A stretch of 64,000 nucleotides of DNA from Gammaproteobacteria bacterium (GTDB lineage Bacteria; Pseudomonadota; Gammaproteobacteria; Steroidobacterales; Steroidobacteraceae): the NCBI GenBank assembly GCA_027365225.1, contig DAHXNV010000003.1:48892-112891 (forward strand), in the 5' to 3' direction. The translations under genes were made by a program, and so were the position numbers. Shown piece after piece: positions 41,023 to 50,728 of this stretch (within the stretch, counting starts at the first letter, position 1; each line of letters starts with the position of its first letter). A model generated the notes under the pieces. That model ran no database searches and had not been told where the DNA came from. It saw nothing but the letters and a program-made list of their open reading frames with translations.

Positions 41023-41930
41023 GGTGCCGATTCCGGGCGCGGCGCCGCGCGCCGCCGGCCCAGAGCCTGACCCATGCGAATGACGCGGCCGGGGCCGATG
41101 CCGCCGTCCCAATCGGCCGCGCCCGGCGGCAGCAGCGCGATCACCGTCGAACCCATGTTGAAACGAGCGAGCTCCGTGCCCCGCGCCAGGTGCAGCGGCG
41201 CGCGTGCCGAGGTCACCGGCAGTTCACTGACGCGCCGCCGTGCGCCGGGTGTGACATCGCCGTGCCATACCGTGGTGAGGCTGCCCACGAACAGCGCTCC
41301 GACCAGGATCAGCGACCACTCGAGCGATCCGTCCGCGAAGATCAGCACCAGGCGCTCGTTGCGCGCGAACAGTCCGGGTACGGCCGCGGCGGTGGCGGCA
41401 TTGACGCTGAAGAGCGTTCCGGGAACGAACCAGGCCGCGCGCAGCGTGCCCGCCAGGGGCATGTGGATGCGGTGATAGTCGCTCGGCGCCAGATAGAGCG
41501 TGGCGAATGATCCGCCGAGGAAGCGCACCGCCCACTGCGAGTCCGTGGCAAGCAGGGCCTCGAGGCGGTAGTCGTGGCCCTTGGCCTGCACGATGCGTCC
41601 GGCATCGAGGTGCCCGATTTGACTGACAGTGCCATCGACGGGCGATGCGATGGCGAGTGGATCGGACGGGAGGGGACGCGCGCCGGGACGCAGGCCGCGC
41701 GTGAAGAACGCGTTGAACGTCGGGTATCGTCCCGGATCGCTTTCCAGCGCCTCGTCCATCCGCGGGTGAAAGCGGCGCACGAATGCGCCGATCAGCGCGC
41801 GCTTCAGCGGCGCGAGCCGGCTGCGCGTCAGATGCAGCACGATGCGCGAGAGCAGATGCTGCGGCAGCACGTACTGCATCAGCACGAACAGGCGTACGCG
41901 TAGCCTCTGCGACGGATCGAAACGGGGCAT
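41019..41930 (-). CDS. psd: Phosphatidylserine decarboxylase
   Basis: Psd, 303 residues, converts phosphatidylserine to phosphatidylethanolamine at the inner membrane. The self-cleavage site is MGST near the C-terminus (Ser261), producing the pyruvoyl cofactor. SPVDGTVSQIG, VRFLGGSFATLYLAPSDYHR and HMPLAG motifs are complete. Cleavage would give a long beta and a short alpha chain. It is translationally coupled to epmA. Confidence 0.96.
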   Translation of the reverse strand: MPRFDPSQRLRVRLFVLMQYVLPQHLLSRIVLHLTRSRLAPLKRALIGAFVRRFHPRMDEALESDPGRYPTFNAFFTRGLRPGARPLPSDPLAIASPVDGTVSQIGHLDAGRIVQAKGHDYRLEALLATDSQWAVRFLGGSFATLYLAPSDYHRIHMPLAGTLRAAWFVPGTLFSVNAATAAAVPGLFARNERLVLIFADGSLEWSLILVGALFVGSLTTVWHGDVTPGARRRVSELPVTSARAPLHLARGTELARFNMGSTVIALLPPGAADWDGGIGPGRVIRMGQALGRRRAAPRPESAP

Positions 41931-41945
41931 GCGATCGGATGTGGC

Positions 41946-42566
41946 TCAGGGGCTGCCAAGCAGACGTGGCGCGGCGCGGCGCAGCGCCAGCGCGAGTCGC
42001 CGCGCGTCGAAGGGAGGGGTGAATACGGCCGCTTCCCGGCCGTGGCTATCGAACAGGAATACCGCCACGGTGTGCTCGAACGTCCTGCCCCCGCCCGGCA
42101 GATCGATCCGCCCGAGCGCTACGCCCAGCCGGCCGGCGAGGTCGCGGATCTGGCCCGGCGCGCCCGTCAGCCCGATGAAGCGCGGATCGAACCGGCGCAG
42201 ATAGCGGGCCAGCACCGCGGGCGTGTCGTGGCGCGGGTCGATCGTCACGAACAGGACCTGCAGGGCCGGCAGCGCCGCCAGGCGCTGCGCCCGGGCCAGC
42301 ATCGCCAGCGTGTCGGGGCACTCGTCCGCACAGCGGCTGTAGCCGAAGTACACCAAACTCAGGTGCCCGGTGAGATTGGCGCGCGCGAACGGCTCGTTCC
42401 GGCTGTCGATGAGGTGAAAGTTGTCCACGGCCCTCGGGCGCGGCAGCCAAGCGCCATAGGCCGGCGGGGCAGCCTGACTGTACCGCTCGCCGGCCAGCCG
42501 GTACCCTGCCCAGAGGGCAACGAGACAGGCGAGCCCCACCGGGGCCCAGAACCAGCGAGAGGCCAT
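41946..42566 (-). CDS. SCO family copper-binding thioredoxin-fold protein
   Basis: The 206-residue protein is anchored by one N-terminal membrane helix (residues about 7-22), with the rest periplasmic. The copper/thiol motif CADEC (C79, C83) and the distal histidine H165 (RTFEHTVAVF) are present, as in Sco1/SenC. The region GYSRCADECPDTL is diagnostic. SCO proteins deliver copper to cytochrome oxidase CuA; no oxidase genes are nearby. Its ATG overlaps, on the opposite strand, the ATG of prmB (shared CATG). Confidence 0.9.
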   Translation of the reverse strand: MASRWFWAPVGLACLVALWAGYRLAGERYSQAAPPAYGAWLPRPRAVDNFHLIDSRNEPFARANLTGHLSLVYFGYSRCADECPDTLAMLARAQRLAALPALQVLFVTIDPRHDTPAVLARYLRRFDPRFIGLTGAPGQIRDLAGRLGVALGRIDLPGGGRTFEHTVAVFLFDSHGREAAVFTPPFDARRLALALRRAAPRLLGSP

Positions 42567-43530
42567 GAGCGCAGTATCCCACAGCCGCCTCGGCGGCGCG
42601 CCGCGGCATAGCCGCCCGGTAACGGTCGGGCGGTTGATCGAGCAGGGCGCGCGCCGATTGCAACGCACCGGGGTGTTCTTCGGGCACGGCACCGACAACG
42701 CGCGGGACGAATCGGCCGCGCTGGTGCTGCACGCGCTGGGGCTTGAGCACGATGAGCCGGGCCTTTACGCGCGCCGTGTCGGGCTCCATGGGCAGCGGCG
42801 CGCCCGCCAGCTCATCGAGCGCAGGATCGAGGCGCGCATCCCGGCGGCGTATCTGACCGGGCAGACCTGGTTCGCGGGCCTGCCGTTTTACGTCGATTCG
42901 CGGGTGCTCATACCGCGCTCGCCGATCGCCGAGTTGATCGAGCGCGGCTTCGCACCGTGGCTCGATCCGGGCGCGATCCGCCGGGTGCTCGATGTCGGCA
43001 CGGGCTCGGGCTGCATTGCCATCGCCTGCGCCAAGGCGTTGCCCCAGGCGCAGGTCGATGCCGTGGACATCTCGCGCGCCGCTCTGGAGGTGGCCGCGCG
43101 CAACGTGCGCCGCCATCGGCTCGCGCGACGCGTGCATCTGATCCAGTCCGATCATTTCAGCGCGCTCGGCGCCGAGCGCTATGAATTGATCGTCTCGAAT
43201 CCTCCCTATGTCGGGGCGCGCGAGTACGCGTCGCTGCCGCCGGAGTACCGCCACGAGCCGCGGCTCGCGCTCGCGGCGGGCCGCGCCGGTCTCGATTCGG
43301 TGCGGGTCCTGATCGCGCACTCGCGCGCGCATCTGCGCGCGGGCGGCGCCCTGATCGTCGAGGTCGGCAACACCGAGCGGGCGGTGCGGCGCGCATTCGC
43401 CGAGCTGCCGTTCCTGTGGCTGCAGTTCGAGCGAGGCGGTGGCGGGGTGTTCATGCTCACAGCCGAACAGCTGCCGGCCGCGCCCGGGCGGGGCGGGGCG
43501 GGCCGCGTACGCCCGGAGTACACTCGCTGA
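42565..43530 (+). CDS. prmB: Ribosomal protein L3 glutamine methyltransferase PrmB
   Basis: PrmB, 321 residues, is a HemK-family N5-glutamine methyltransferase for uL3. The NPPY catalytic motif is at about 212-215 (SNPPYVGAREYASLPPEYRHEP). The SAM motif VLDVGTGSGCIAIACAKALP is present. PrmB rather than PrmC is suggested by YLTGQTWFAGLPFYVDSRVLIPRSPI and by the aroC neighbour. The ATG at 42565 is the only reasonable start, leaving about 20 variable N-terminal residues. Confidence 0.93.
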   Translation: MSAVSHSRLGGAPRHSRPVTVGRLIEQGARRLQRTGVFFGHGTDNARDESAALVLHALGLEHDEPGLYARRVGLHGQRRARQLIERRIEARIPAAYLTGQTWFAGLPFYVDSRVLIPRSPIAELIERGFAPWLDPGAIRRVLDVGTGSGCIAIACAKALPQAQVDAVDISRAALEVAARNVRRHRLARRVHLIQSDHFSALGAERYELIVSNPPYVGAREYASLPPEYRHEPRLALAAGRAGLDSVRVLIAHSRAHLRAGGALIVEVGNTERAVRRAFAELPFLWLQFERGGGGVFMLTAEQLPAAPGRGGAGRVRPEYTR

Positions 43531-43560
43531 ATCGGCGCGCGGCGCTGCGGGAATCGCGAT

Positions 43561-44667
43561 ATGTCCGGCAACACCTTCGGCAAGCTGTTCACGGTGACGA
43601 CTTTCGGGGAGAGCCACGGGCCGGCGCTCGGGTGCATCGTCGATGGCTGTCCTCCGGGTCTGGAGCTGGCCGAATCGGATCTGCAGGCCGATATCGACCG
43701 GCGCCGCACCGGCACCTCCCATTTCGTCAGTCAGCGGCGTGAAGCCGATCAGGTGCGCATTCTCTCGGGGGTGTTCGAGGGGCTCACCACGGGCACGCCG
43801 ATCGGCCTGCTGATCGAGAACACCGACGCCCGCTCGCGCGATTATGAAAAGATCAAGGACCGCTTCCGCCCGGGACATGCCGACTACACGTACCAGCAGA
43901 AATACGGCCGGCGCGATTATCGCGGTGGCGGACGTTCCTCGGCCCGCGAGACCGTCATGCGCGTGGCGGCCGGTGCCATCGCGCGCAAATATCTGGCCGC
44001 GCGCCTCGGGGTGCGCATCGGCGGCTATCTCAGTCAGATCGGCTCGTTGGTGCTCGAGCCGCGGGACGTGGACTTCGCCTATCAAAATCCGTTCTTCTGT
44101 CCCGACCCGGACAGCATCCCGGCGCTGGAGGCGCTGATCTGGCAGCTGCGCGAAGCGGGCGACTCGATCGGGGCGCGGGTGACGGTGATCGCCTACGGCG
44201 TTCCGCCGGGACTTGGCGAGCCGGTGTTCGGGCGCCTGGATGCCGATATTGCCGCAGCGCTGATGGGCATCAACGCGGTCAAGGCGGTCGAGATCGGAGC
44301 CGGCGCCGCCGCGGCGCGCCAACGCGGCAGCGAGCATCGCGACGAGCTGACTCCCGAGGGCTTCGCGAGCAACAACGCCGGCGGTATCCTCGGGGGAATC
44401 TCCTCGGGACAGGACGTGGTGGCGCATTTGACCTTCAAGCCCACCTCCAGCATTCAGGTTCCGGGACGCACCATCGACATCGAGGGCCGCGCGGCGGAAA
44501 TCGTCACCACGGGCCGTCACGACCCGTGCGTCGGGCTGCGCGCGACACCCATAGCCGAGGCCATGCTTGCGATTGTCCTCATGGACCACTATCTGCGCCA
44601 CCGCGCGCAGAACGCCGATGTGCGCAGCCAGACCCCGGATATCATGCGGCGCGCCGGCCAGGGGTGA
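43561..44667 (+). CDS. aroC: Chorismate synthase
   Basis: AroC, 368 residues, makes chorismate from EPSP using reduced FMN. Signatures are [21 protein letters not shown], the arginine-rich [22 protein letters not shown], and [22 protein letters not shown]. Full length with all motifs. It is 30 nt after prmB, a conserved pair in gammaproteobacteria. Confidence 0.98.
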   Translation: MSGNTFGKLFTVTTFGESHGPALGCIVDGCPPGLELAESDLQADIDRRRTGTSHFVSQRREADQVRILSGVFEGLTTGTPIGLLIENTDARSRDYEKIKDRFRPGHADYTYQQKYGRRDYRGGGRSSARETVMRVAAGAIARKYLAARLGVRIGGYLSQIGSLVLEPRDVDFAYQNPFFCPDPDSIPALEALIWQLREAGDSIGARVTVIAYGVPPGLGEPVFGRLDADIAAALMGINAVKAVEIGAGAAAARQRGSEHRDELTPEGFASNNAGGILGGISSGQDVVAHLTFKPTSSIQVPGRTIDIEGRAAEIVTTGRHDPCVGLRATPIAEAMLAIVLMDHYLRHRAQNADVRSQTPDIMRRAGQG

Positions 44668-44791
44668 GGGCGGGGCGGGGCGGCGGGCGGCGGATGCCCC
44701 AGTATACGAAGCGCGACACAGTTTGCCCGGCCAGAATGAGTAAAGATCCACGCGAGAGACGCCGCGTCCGACCTGCCGGAGCGGACGTGGC

Positions 44792-44821
44792 TTGGGATTG
44801 CGAACCGATTTAAGTTATATT
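44792..44821 (+). promoter_or_regulatory. Candidate sigma-70 promoter for fimV
   Basis: TTGGGA (44792-44797) and TATATT (44816-44821) are 18 nt apart, in an AT-rich dip of an otherwise GC-rich 243-nt gap after aroC. Transcription would start around 44828, just before the hairpin at 44834. The remainder of the gap (44668-44791) holds no gene that I can support. Confidence 0.5.
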
Positions 44822-44833
44822 CCGGCCCACGCC

Positions 44834-44872
44834 GGATGGATCGCCATAATGCGACCATCCGATTGTTTTTTT
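44834..44872 (+). terminator. Rho-independent terminator or attenuator in the fimV leader
   Basis: A stem GGATGG-(A)-TCGC pairs with GCGACCATCC (10 bp, one bulged A) around the loop CATAAT at 44834-44860. It is followed by GATTG and seven T residues (44866-44872). It lies 38 nt before the fimV ATG and 170 nt after the aroC stop. If the promoter at 44792 is real, the hairpin is inside the fimV leader and could attenuate transcription. Confidence 0.75.
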
Positions 44873-44910
44873 ATGGGGTTTTGCCGACTGATGCCGTTCG
44901 GGGTGTGGTA

Positions 44911-47703
44911 ATGATCGCCAAACGCTCAATTCGGGTGATGGCGCTGCTGCTGGCCTTGCCTTCTACGGCGCTCGCCCTGGGCCTGGGGAGCATCAAGGTC
45001 AAGTCGCACCTGGACCAGCCGCTCGATGCACAAATTGCCGTGCTCGGCGCTACGCGAGGTGCCCTGCAGAGCCTGTCCGTGGGTCTGGCCTCGCGCCGCA
45101 CGTTCGCGCAGTACGGGTTGACCTGGCCGGGGTACCTCAACGGCGCCCACATCAAGGTCACCACCGGGCCGGATGGCCGGGCGCTGCTCGATTTGACCTC
45201 CCCGCAGCCGGTGACCGATCCGATCCTCACGCTGCTGGTCAAAGCCAGCTGGGCTCGCGGAGTGCTCTACCGCGAGTACACCATTCTCCTGAATCCGCCG
45301 ACTTACCTGCCGAACGCGACGCAGCCGAAGCATGTCGCGGTCGCGGCGCCCGTGGTGGGCACTGCGGCGCGCAGTGGTCAACTGACACAGCCGAGCGCCC
45401 CGCCGGCGGTTGCCGCGCCGATGGCGCCGCCGGCCGTTTCGAGCCCGCTGCCGGTCAGCGTGCCGGTCCATCCGGGCGATACCCTCTCGGGCATCGCCAG
45501 CCGCTTCAGCCATGGCGGTATGAATTCAGCCCGTACCCGGCAGTGGATGGTGGCGATCTACCGGCTCAATCCCGGGGCGTTCGCGCACAACATGAACGTG
45601 CTGCTCGCCGGAACGGTGCTGCGGATCCCCTCCGCGGGTACCGTCGCGACCGTCTCGCGCGCCGCCGCGTGGCGGGAGGTCAATCACCAGGACGGTGCTT
45701 GGCATGCCATGGCCGCCGCGAACGGTTCGGCCCGGCTGCGTCTGGTGGCTCCGCAGGGCGGTGCGGGCGCTCGGCAGGCGGGCGCGGCCGGGGCTTCCGG
45801 CGCGCTCGGCGCCCTGCAGTCGCGGGTCAATACACTGCAGAAAGACCTGGCCAAGGAGAAGCGGCTGCTGCAGATCAAGAGCGCGGCTCTCGCGCGGCTT
45901 CAGGCGCAAATGGCCCGCACTGCGGCTCGGGTCGCTCGGCGGCCAACCGCCGTACGTCCAGCGGCCGCGGCGCATCCGATCGCTCCACCCGTCACCCGTC
46001 CGGTTGCAGCGCGCCCCGCTGCGCCGGGGGCGTTCATGCAGGCGCTGAAGCGGTACTGGTGGGCGCTGCTGGCGCTGTTGGCGCTGCTGCTGGCTTACGG
46101 GCTGGCACGGGTACTGCGCGCCCGGCGCGAATCGGCTGCCGATGATCTGCTGAGCGGGTCCTCCGATGCGCAGTTTTCACACGCGCCGGTCCCGGCACCG
46201 GCGGAGCGTGCGGGTCTTGCGCCGCGTCCTGAGCCCGCCATCGACGTGCGTGAAACCACGCACGAGCAGCCGCGCTGGGTGATGCACGAGGAGACCGCGC
46301 CACTGGTGGCCCAACACGTGCCGGCCGATCAGACCATGAGCAGCGAGACCGCGCTCAACCTCGAGCAGGGCGATCCGCTCGCGGAGGCCGATTTCCACAT
46401 GGCCTATGGCCTGTACGATCAGGCCGCGGATCTGATCCGCATCGCCATCCAGCGCGAGCCTGAACGGCGCGATCTGAAACTGAAACTGCTCGAAGTGTTC
46501 TTCGTGTGGGGCAACAAGGAACAGTTCGTCGAGACTGCACACGAGCTTGCCGAGACCCGCGATCAGGCCTCGGTATCCGAGTGGGACAAAGTCGTCATCA
46601 TGGGGCGGCAGCTCGCGCCCGACGATGCGCTGTTCGCCACTTCGGCGGGGGTGGGCGGCGCTGCGGCCCAGGGCGTGGACCTGGACCTCGAGGGAGGGCA
46701 GGGCCGGGTGGACTTCGACCTGATGAGCGGTGCGATACCGGCGATGGGTTCGGAGGACTCGGGCGCCGCGAGCGGCGGGGCAACCGCCGGCACCGGCTCC
46801 TTCGACCTGGATATCGGGGCGGCGCTCGGCGAGGACGAAGCGGCCGCGCCGGGTAGCGGGACCGACTTGAACGCGACGCTGCCGGGTCTGGAGATCACCG
46901 GCTCGGAAACCGGAATCACCCAGGAGATGAGCGAATACTCCGGCGAGCCCGCCGGGGCATACGAGCCGGTCGAACCGACCGTGGAGCAGCCGGCACTCAA
47001 TCTGGGGAGCCAGGCGGCATTGCGTCAAAAGGTCGAGGCGCTCAGTCAGGGCGCGGATCGTACCGCCGAGCTGGCCATCGATGATCTCGGGTTGGATCTC
47101 GGCACGTTTGAGACGACCCTTCAGCCCGGACTCGGCGCCGATTCGCCGACGCTGGTCGCCGGCCTCGATGAGCAGTCCCGCGAGCTGCTCGCCAAGACCT
47201 CGGGCGATGCCGCGCCCGCCGGGGAGGCCGCCGGCACGCCGGGCTCGACGGGTACGACCAGCTCCTGGCAAATCAACGAGCGCGAGCTCGAGGATCTGCT
47301 CGCCGAGGAGTCCCGCGTCGGGGCGCACGATACGGCGCAGACCTCGCGCCTGAGCGCCCTGGAGAGCCCCGATGTGGCTTTCGATCTCGGTGAGGCCCCC
47401 AAGGAGAGACCCGCGGAGGGCAATGGGCTCGGCAACGTCAGCGGCCTCGACTTCGACATCGGCACCGCGACCGTCCCGCACGCGGACATCGGGGCGATGC
47501 CTGAGATGGCGGAGGCGAATGTCGTATCCGACCTCGAGCCGGTCACGATGAGCGAGGTCGGCACCAAGCTCGACCTGGCCCGAGCCTACATGGATATGGG
47601 CGATCCGGACGGTGCGCGCAGCATCCTCGAGGAAGTCATGCACGAGGGAACGGATGTCCAGCGCCAGGAAGCCGGCCGCCTGTTGGAGTCGTTGCCCGGC
47701 TGA
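44911..47703 (+). CDS. fimV: FimV-like pilus/polarity assembly protein
   Basis: FimV, 930 residues, is a peptidoglycan-binding inner-membrane protein that supports type IV pilus assembly and polar organisation. A signal peptide (1-22) precedes the FimV N-terminal motif LGLGSIKVKSHLDQPLDAQI. A LysM domain lies at about 186-235. One membrane helix lies at about 382-400 (WWALLALLALLLAYGL). A long acidic Gly/Ala/Asp-rich cytoplasmic part ends in the FimV C-terminal TPR-like motif (LDLARAYMDMGDPDGARSILEEV). The ATG at 44911 gives the proper signal peptide, though an in-frame ATG exists at 44836 inside the leader hairpin. truA overlaps its stop, the conserved order. Confidence 0.94.
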   Translation: MIAKRSIRVMALLLALPSTALALGLGSIKVKSHLDQPLDAQIAVLGATRGALQSLSVGLASRRTFAQYGLTWPGYLNGAHIKVTTGPDGRALLDLTSPQPVTDPILTLLVKASWARGVLYREYTILLNPPTYLPNATQPKHVAVAAPVVGTAARSGQLTQPSAPPAVAAPMAPPAVSSPLPVSVPVHPGDTLSGIASRFSHGGMNSARTRQWMVAIYRLNPGAFAHNMNVLLAGTVLRIPSAGTVATVSRAAAWREVNHQDGAWHAMAAANGSARLRLVAPQGGAGARQAGAAGASGALGALQSRVNTLQKDLAKEKRLLQIKSAALARLQAQMARTAARVARRPTAVRPAAAAHPIAPPVTRPVAARPAAPGAFMQALKRYWWALLALLALLLAYGLARVLRARRESAADDLLSGSSDAQFSHAPVPAPAERAGLAPRPEPAIDVRETTHEQPRWVMHEETAPLVAQHVPADQTMSSETALNLEQGDPLAEADFHMAYGLYDQAADLIRIAIQREPERRDLKLKLLEVFFVWGNKEQFVETAHELAETRDQASVSEWDKVVIMGRQLAPDDALFATSAGVGGAAAQGVDLDLEGGQGRVDFDLMSGAIPAMGSEDSGAASGGATAGTGSFDLDIGAALGEDEAAAPGSGTDLNATLPGLEITGSETGITQEMSEYSGEPAGAYEPVEPTVEQPALNLGSQAALRQKVEALSQGADRTAELAIDDLGLDLGTFETTLQPGLGADSPTLVAGLDEQSRELLAKTSGDAAPAGEAAGTPGSTGTTSSWQINERELEDLLAEESRVGAHDTAQTSRLSALESPDVAFDLGEAPKERPAEGNGLGNVSGLDFDIGTATVPHADIGAMPEMAEANVVSDLEPVTMSEVGTKLDLARAYMDMGDPDGARSILEEVMHEGTDVQRQEAGRLLESLPG

Positions 47704-48485
47704 TGCCTCGGATCGCGGTTGGGCTGGAGTATCAGGGAACCGCCTACGCCGGTTGGCAGAGCCAGTCCACGCGTCCGAGCGTGCAGGCCCGGGCGGAAGC
47801 GGCCCTCGCACACGTTGCGGCTGGACCGGTGAGCCTGGTGTGCGCCGGGCGCACCGATGCGGGCGTGCACGCCCGCGGACAGGTCGCGCATTTCGATACG
47901 CGCTCGCGCCGCAGTCTGCGCGCCTGGGTGCTCGGCACCAACGCCGAGCTGCCGCGCGACATCAGCCTTGCGTGGGCCTGGCCGGTGCCGCAGCACTTTC
48001 ACGCGCGCTACTCGGCCGAGGCGCGCACCTACCGCTACGTCATTCTCAACCGTCGGGCCCGCTCGGGCCTGTCGGCCCGGCGCGTCACCTGGGTACACCG
48101 GCCCCTGGATGTGCTCGCTATGGCCGAGGCCGCCGCGGCGCTGGTCGGCGAGCACGACTTCAGCGCCTTTCGGGCCGCACAGTGTCAGGCGAGATCGCCG
48201 ATCCGGCGCCTGGAACGTCTGAGCGTGCGGCGCAATGGCGATTGGCTCATCATCGAGGCCACCGCCAATGCCTTTCTGCATCACATGGTGCGCAACATCG
48301 CGGGCCTGCTGATCGCGGTGGGCAAGGGCGAGGCGCCGCCGCGGTGGGCGGCGCAGGTGCTGGCGGGGCGCGATCGGCGCTCGAGCGCGCCCACCGCGCC
48401 CGCCGACGGGCTGTATCTGTGGTCCGTACGCTACCCGGAGGCGTTCGCGCTGCCCGAGCCGCTCGGGGAACCCGGCGAGGCCTGA
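47703..48485 (+). CDS. truA: tRNA pseudouridine synthase A
   Basis: TruA, 260 residues, makes pseudouridine at positions 38-40 of the tRNA anticodon arm. The catalytic aspartate is Asp52 in GRTDAGVHA. The segments YQGTAYAGWQ, FHARYSAEARTYRY and FLHHMVRNIAG are typical. Its ATG overlaps the fimV stop by one base. accD follows directly; the trpF-trpB-trpA genes often found here are absent. Confidence 0.97.
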   Translation: MPRIAVGLEYQGTAYAGWQSQSTRPSVQARAEAALAHVAAGPVSLVCAGRTDAGVHARGQVAHFDTRSRRSLRAWVLGTNAELPRDISLAWAWPVPQHFHARYSAEARTYRYVILNRRARSGLSARRVTWVHRPLDVLAMAEAAAALVGEHDFSAFRAAQCQARSPIRRLERLSVRRNGDWLIIEATANAFLHHMVRNIAGLLIAVGKGEAPPRWAAQVLAGRDRRSSAPTAPADGLYLWSVRYPEAFALPEPLGEPGEA

Positions 48486-48524
48486 TCGGCTATCATCGCT
48501 TCCTGCCTCAAGAGTGGATGGCCC

Positions 48525-49388
48525 ATGTCCTGGTTCGAAAAGATCATGCCCTCGCGCATCAAGACCGAGCGGCGTACGCGCTCGGTGCCCGAGGGCCTTT
48601 GGATCAAGTGTCCGGCCTGTGACGCGGTGCTGTATCGGGCCGAGCTCGAGCGCAATCTCTATGTCTGTCCCAAATGCGCGCACCACATCCGCATCGGTGC
48701 CCGCGAGCGGCTGGACGTCTTTCTCGATCCGGGCTCGGGTGTGGAGCTTGCCGCCGGCATCTATCCGGAGGATCCGCTGAAGTTCCGCGACAACAAGCGC
48801 TACCGGGACCGGCTGGCCCAGGCGCAGAAGGCGACCGGCGAGGTCGATGCGCTGGTGGTCATGGCCGGCACGCTCGAGGGCCTGCGGGTCGTGGCCTGCG
48901 CGTTCGAGTTTCAGTTTCTCGGCGGCTCGATGGGCTCGGTCGTCGGTGAGCGGTTCAAGCGCGCCGTCGATCACTGTCTGAGCGAGCGCCGGGCGCTGGT
49001 GTGTTTCACCGCCAGCGGCGGGGCGCGCATGCAGGAAGCGCTGTACTCTCTGCTGCAGATGGCCAAGACATCCGCGGCGCTCGCGCGCCTGAAGGCGGCG
49101 GCGCTGCCGTTCGTGTCGGTGTTGACCGATCCGACCACCGGTGGCGTGTCGGCGAGCCTGGCCATGCTCGGGGACCTGAATCTCGCCGAGCCGCACGCGC
49201 AGATCGGGTTCGCCGGGCCGCGCGTAATCAAACAGACGGTTCACGAGACGCTGCCGGAGGGCTTCCAGCGCAGCGAATTCCTGCTCGACCATGGCGCGCT
49301 CGACATGATCGTGGATCGCCGCGAGCTGCGCGGCCGCATCGCCTCGATGCTGCGGCTGTTGTTGAAGCAGCCGCCCGTCGCGGCGTAG
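48525..49388 (+). CDS. accD: Acetyl-CoA carboxylase carboxyltransferase subunit beta
   Basis: AccD, 287 residues, is one half of the carboxyltransferase that forms malonyl-CoA. The N-terminal zinc ribbon is complete (C29, C32, C48, C51). The catalytic region contains [34 protein letters not shown] and the [16 protein letters not shown] oxyanion segment. The AccA partner is not in the window. accD-folC-SPOR-cvpA-purF is a conserved gammaproteobacterial block. Confidence 0.98.
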   Translation: MSWFEKIMPSRIKTERRTRSVPEGLWIKCPACDAVLYRAELERNLYVCPKCAHHIRIGARERLDVFLDPGSGVELAAGIYPEDPLKFRDNKRYRDRLAQAQKATGEVDALVVMAGTLEGLRVVACAFEFQFLGGSMGSVVGERFKRAVDHCLSERRALVCFTASGGARMQEALYSLLQMAKTSAALARLKAAALPFVSVLTDPTTGGVSASLAMLGDLNLAEPHAQIGFAGPRVIKQTVHETLPEGFQRSEFLLDHGALDMIVDRRELRGRIASMLRLLLKQPPVAA

Positions 49389-49426
49389 CGCGACCGTCCG
49401 GACCGGCTCGGTCGGCTGCGCAGCAC

Positions 49427-50728
49427 ATGAGCGCGTCACTCGAGCACTGGTTGGCACGGCAGTCGGTGGCGCATCCGCGCAGCATCGATCTCGGGCTCGA
49501 GCGGGTAGCGGCCGTGGCGCGCCGGCTCGGGCTCGAGCGGCCCGAGTCGCTCGTGATTACCGTGGCCGGCACCAACGGCAAGGGCTCGACGGCGGCGCAT
49601 GTGGAGGCGCTGCTGTGCGCCGCGGGAGTCTCGTGCGGTCTGTTCACCTCGCCGCACTTCATCCGCTACAACGAGCGCATCCGCATCGATGGCCGGGAGG
49701 TCGATGATGCGGCGCTGATCGGCGCCTTCGAGCGGATCGAGGCGGCGCGCGGTGATTGCACCCTCACGTTCTTCGAATACAACACGCTGGCGGCCCTGTG
49801 GCTGTTCGCCGAGCGCGCCGTCCGTATCGCCGTGCTGGAAGTCGGACTCGGCGGGCGGCTCGATGCGACCAATCTCGTCGATGCCGACGTGGCCGTGCTC
49901 TGCTCGGTCGGGCTCGATCATCGCGAGTGGCTGGGCGAGACTCGCGAGCAGATCGGCGCGGAGAAGGCGGGCATCTTGCGGCCCGGCCGCCCGGCGGTGC
50001 TCGGCACTGCGGATCTGCCCGCGAGCGTCTATGCCAGCATCGAGCGCCTCGGTGCCCGAGCGGTGGTGGCCGAGCGTGATTTCACCTGGCACATCGGCGC
50101 GCAGGGGCGCTGGGGCTACCGGGGGACGCGGGTGTGCCTGGCGGATCTGCCGCCTTCCTGCCTCGAAGGCCTGATTCAGTATCGTAACGCCGCCACCGCG
50201 CTCGCGGCGCTCGAGGCGCTTGCCGGGGGAACGGTGGCCGCTCAGGCCGAGGATGTGCGGGTGGCGCTCGATGCGCGCACCGTCGCGACGGCGCTGGGCC
50301 AGGTACGGCTGGCGGGACGCTTCCAGGTCGTGCCCGGGACGCCGGAGTGGATCTTGGACATTGCGCACAATCCGCCGGCGGCCGAGGTCTTGTGCGCGCA
50401 GCTGCGTCGCCGCCCGTGCGCGGGCCGGACCCTGGCCGTCGTGGGGATTCTGGGTGATAAGGACGCCCCCGCGATCGGCGCGGCCCTCGCGCCGGCCGTG
50501 GATGAATGGTTCCTGTGCGCGCTGCCTGGGCCGCGCGGTGGCTCCGCCGAAGCGCTGGCCGCTCGCCTGGCGGCGGTGGCGCGCGCTGCGGTGCTCGCCC
50601 CTTCCGTCCTCGAGGCCTGCGAGGCGGCCCGCCGCGCCGCGCACGCACAGGACCGCGTGCTCGTGTGCGGCTCGGTGTTTACGGTCGGGCCGGCGCTCGA
50701 GTGGCTTGGAGTATACTCACGCGTGTGA
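49427..50728 (+). CDS. folC: Dihydrofolate/folylpolyglutamate synthase FolC
   Basis: FolC, 433 residues, adds glutamates to folates and forms dihydrofolate. The P-loop GTNGKGST is at 48-55. TSPHFIRYNERIRIDG, EVGLGGRLDATN and the C-terminal DIAHNPPAAEVL and VVGILGDKD motifs are present. The ATG at 49427 was used. Its stop overlaps the start of the SPOR gene by 4 nt. Confidence 0.97.
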   Translation: MSASLEHWLARQSVAHPRSIDLGLERVAAVARRLGLERPESLVITVAGTNGKGSTAAHVEALLCAAGVSCGLFTSPHFIRYNERIRIDGREVDDAALIGAFERIEAARGDCTLTFFEYNTLAALWLFAERAVRIAVLEVGLGGRLDATNLVDADVAVLCSVGLDHREWLGETREQIGAEKAGILRPGRPAVLGTADLPASVYASIERLGARAVVAERDFTWHIGAQGRWGYRGTRVCLADLPPSCLEGLIQYRNAATALAALEALAGGTVAAQAEDVRVALDARTVATALGQVRLAGRFQVVPGTPEWILDIAHNPPAAEVLCAQLRRRPCAGRTLAVVGILGDKDAPAIGAALAPAVDEWFLCALPGPRGGSAEALAARLAAVARAAVLAPSVLEACEAARRAAHAQDRVLVCGSVFTVGPALEWLGVYSRV

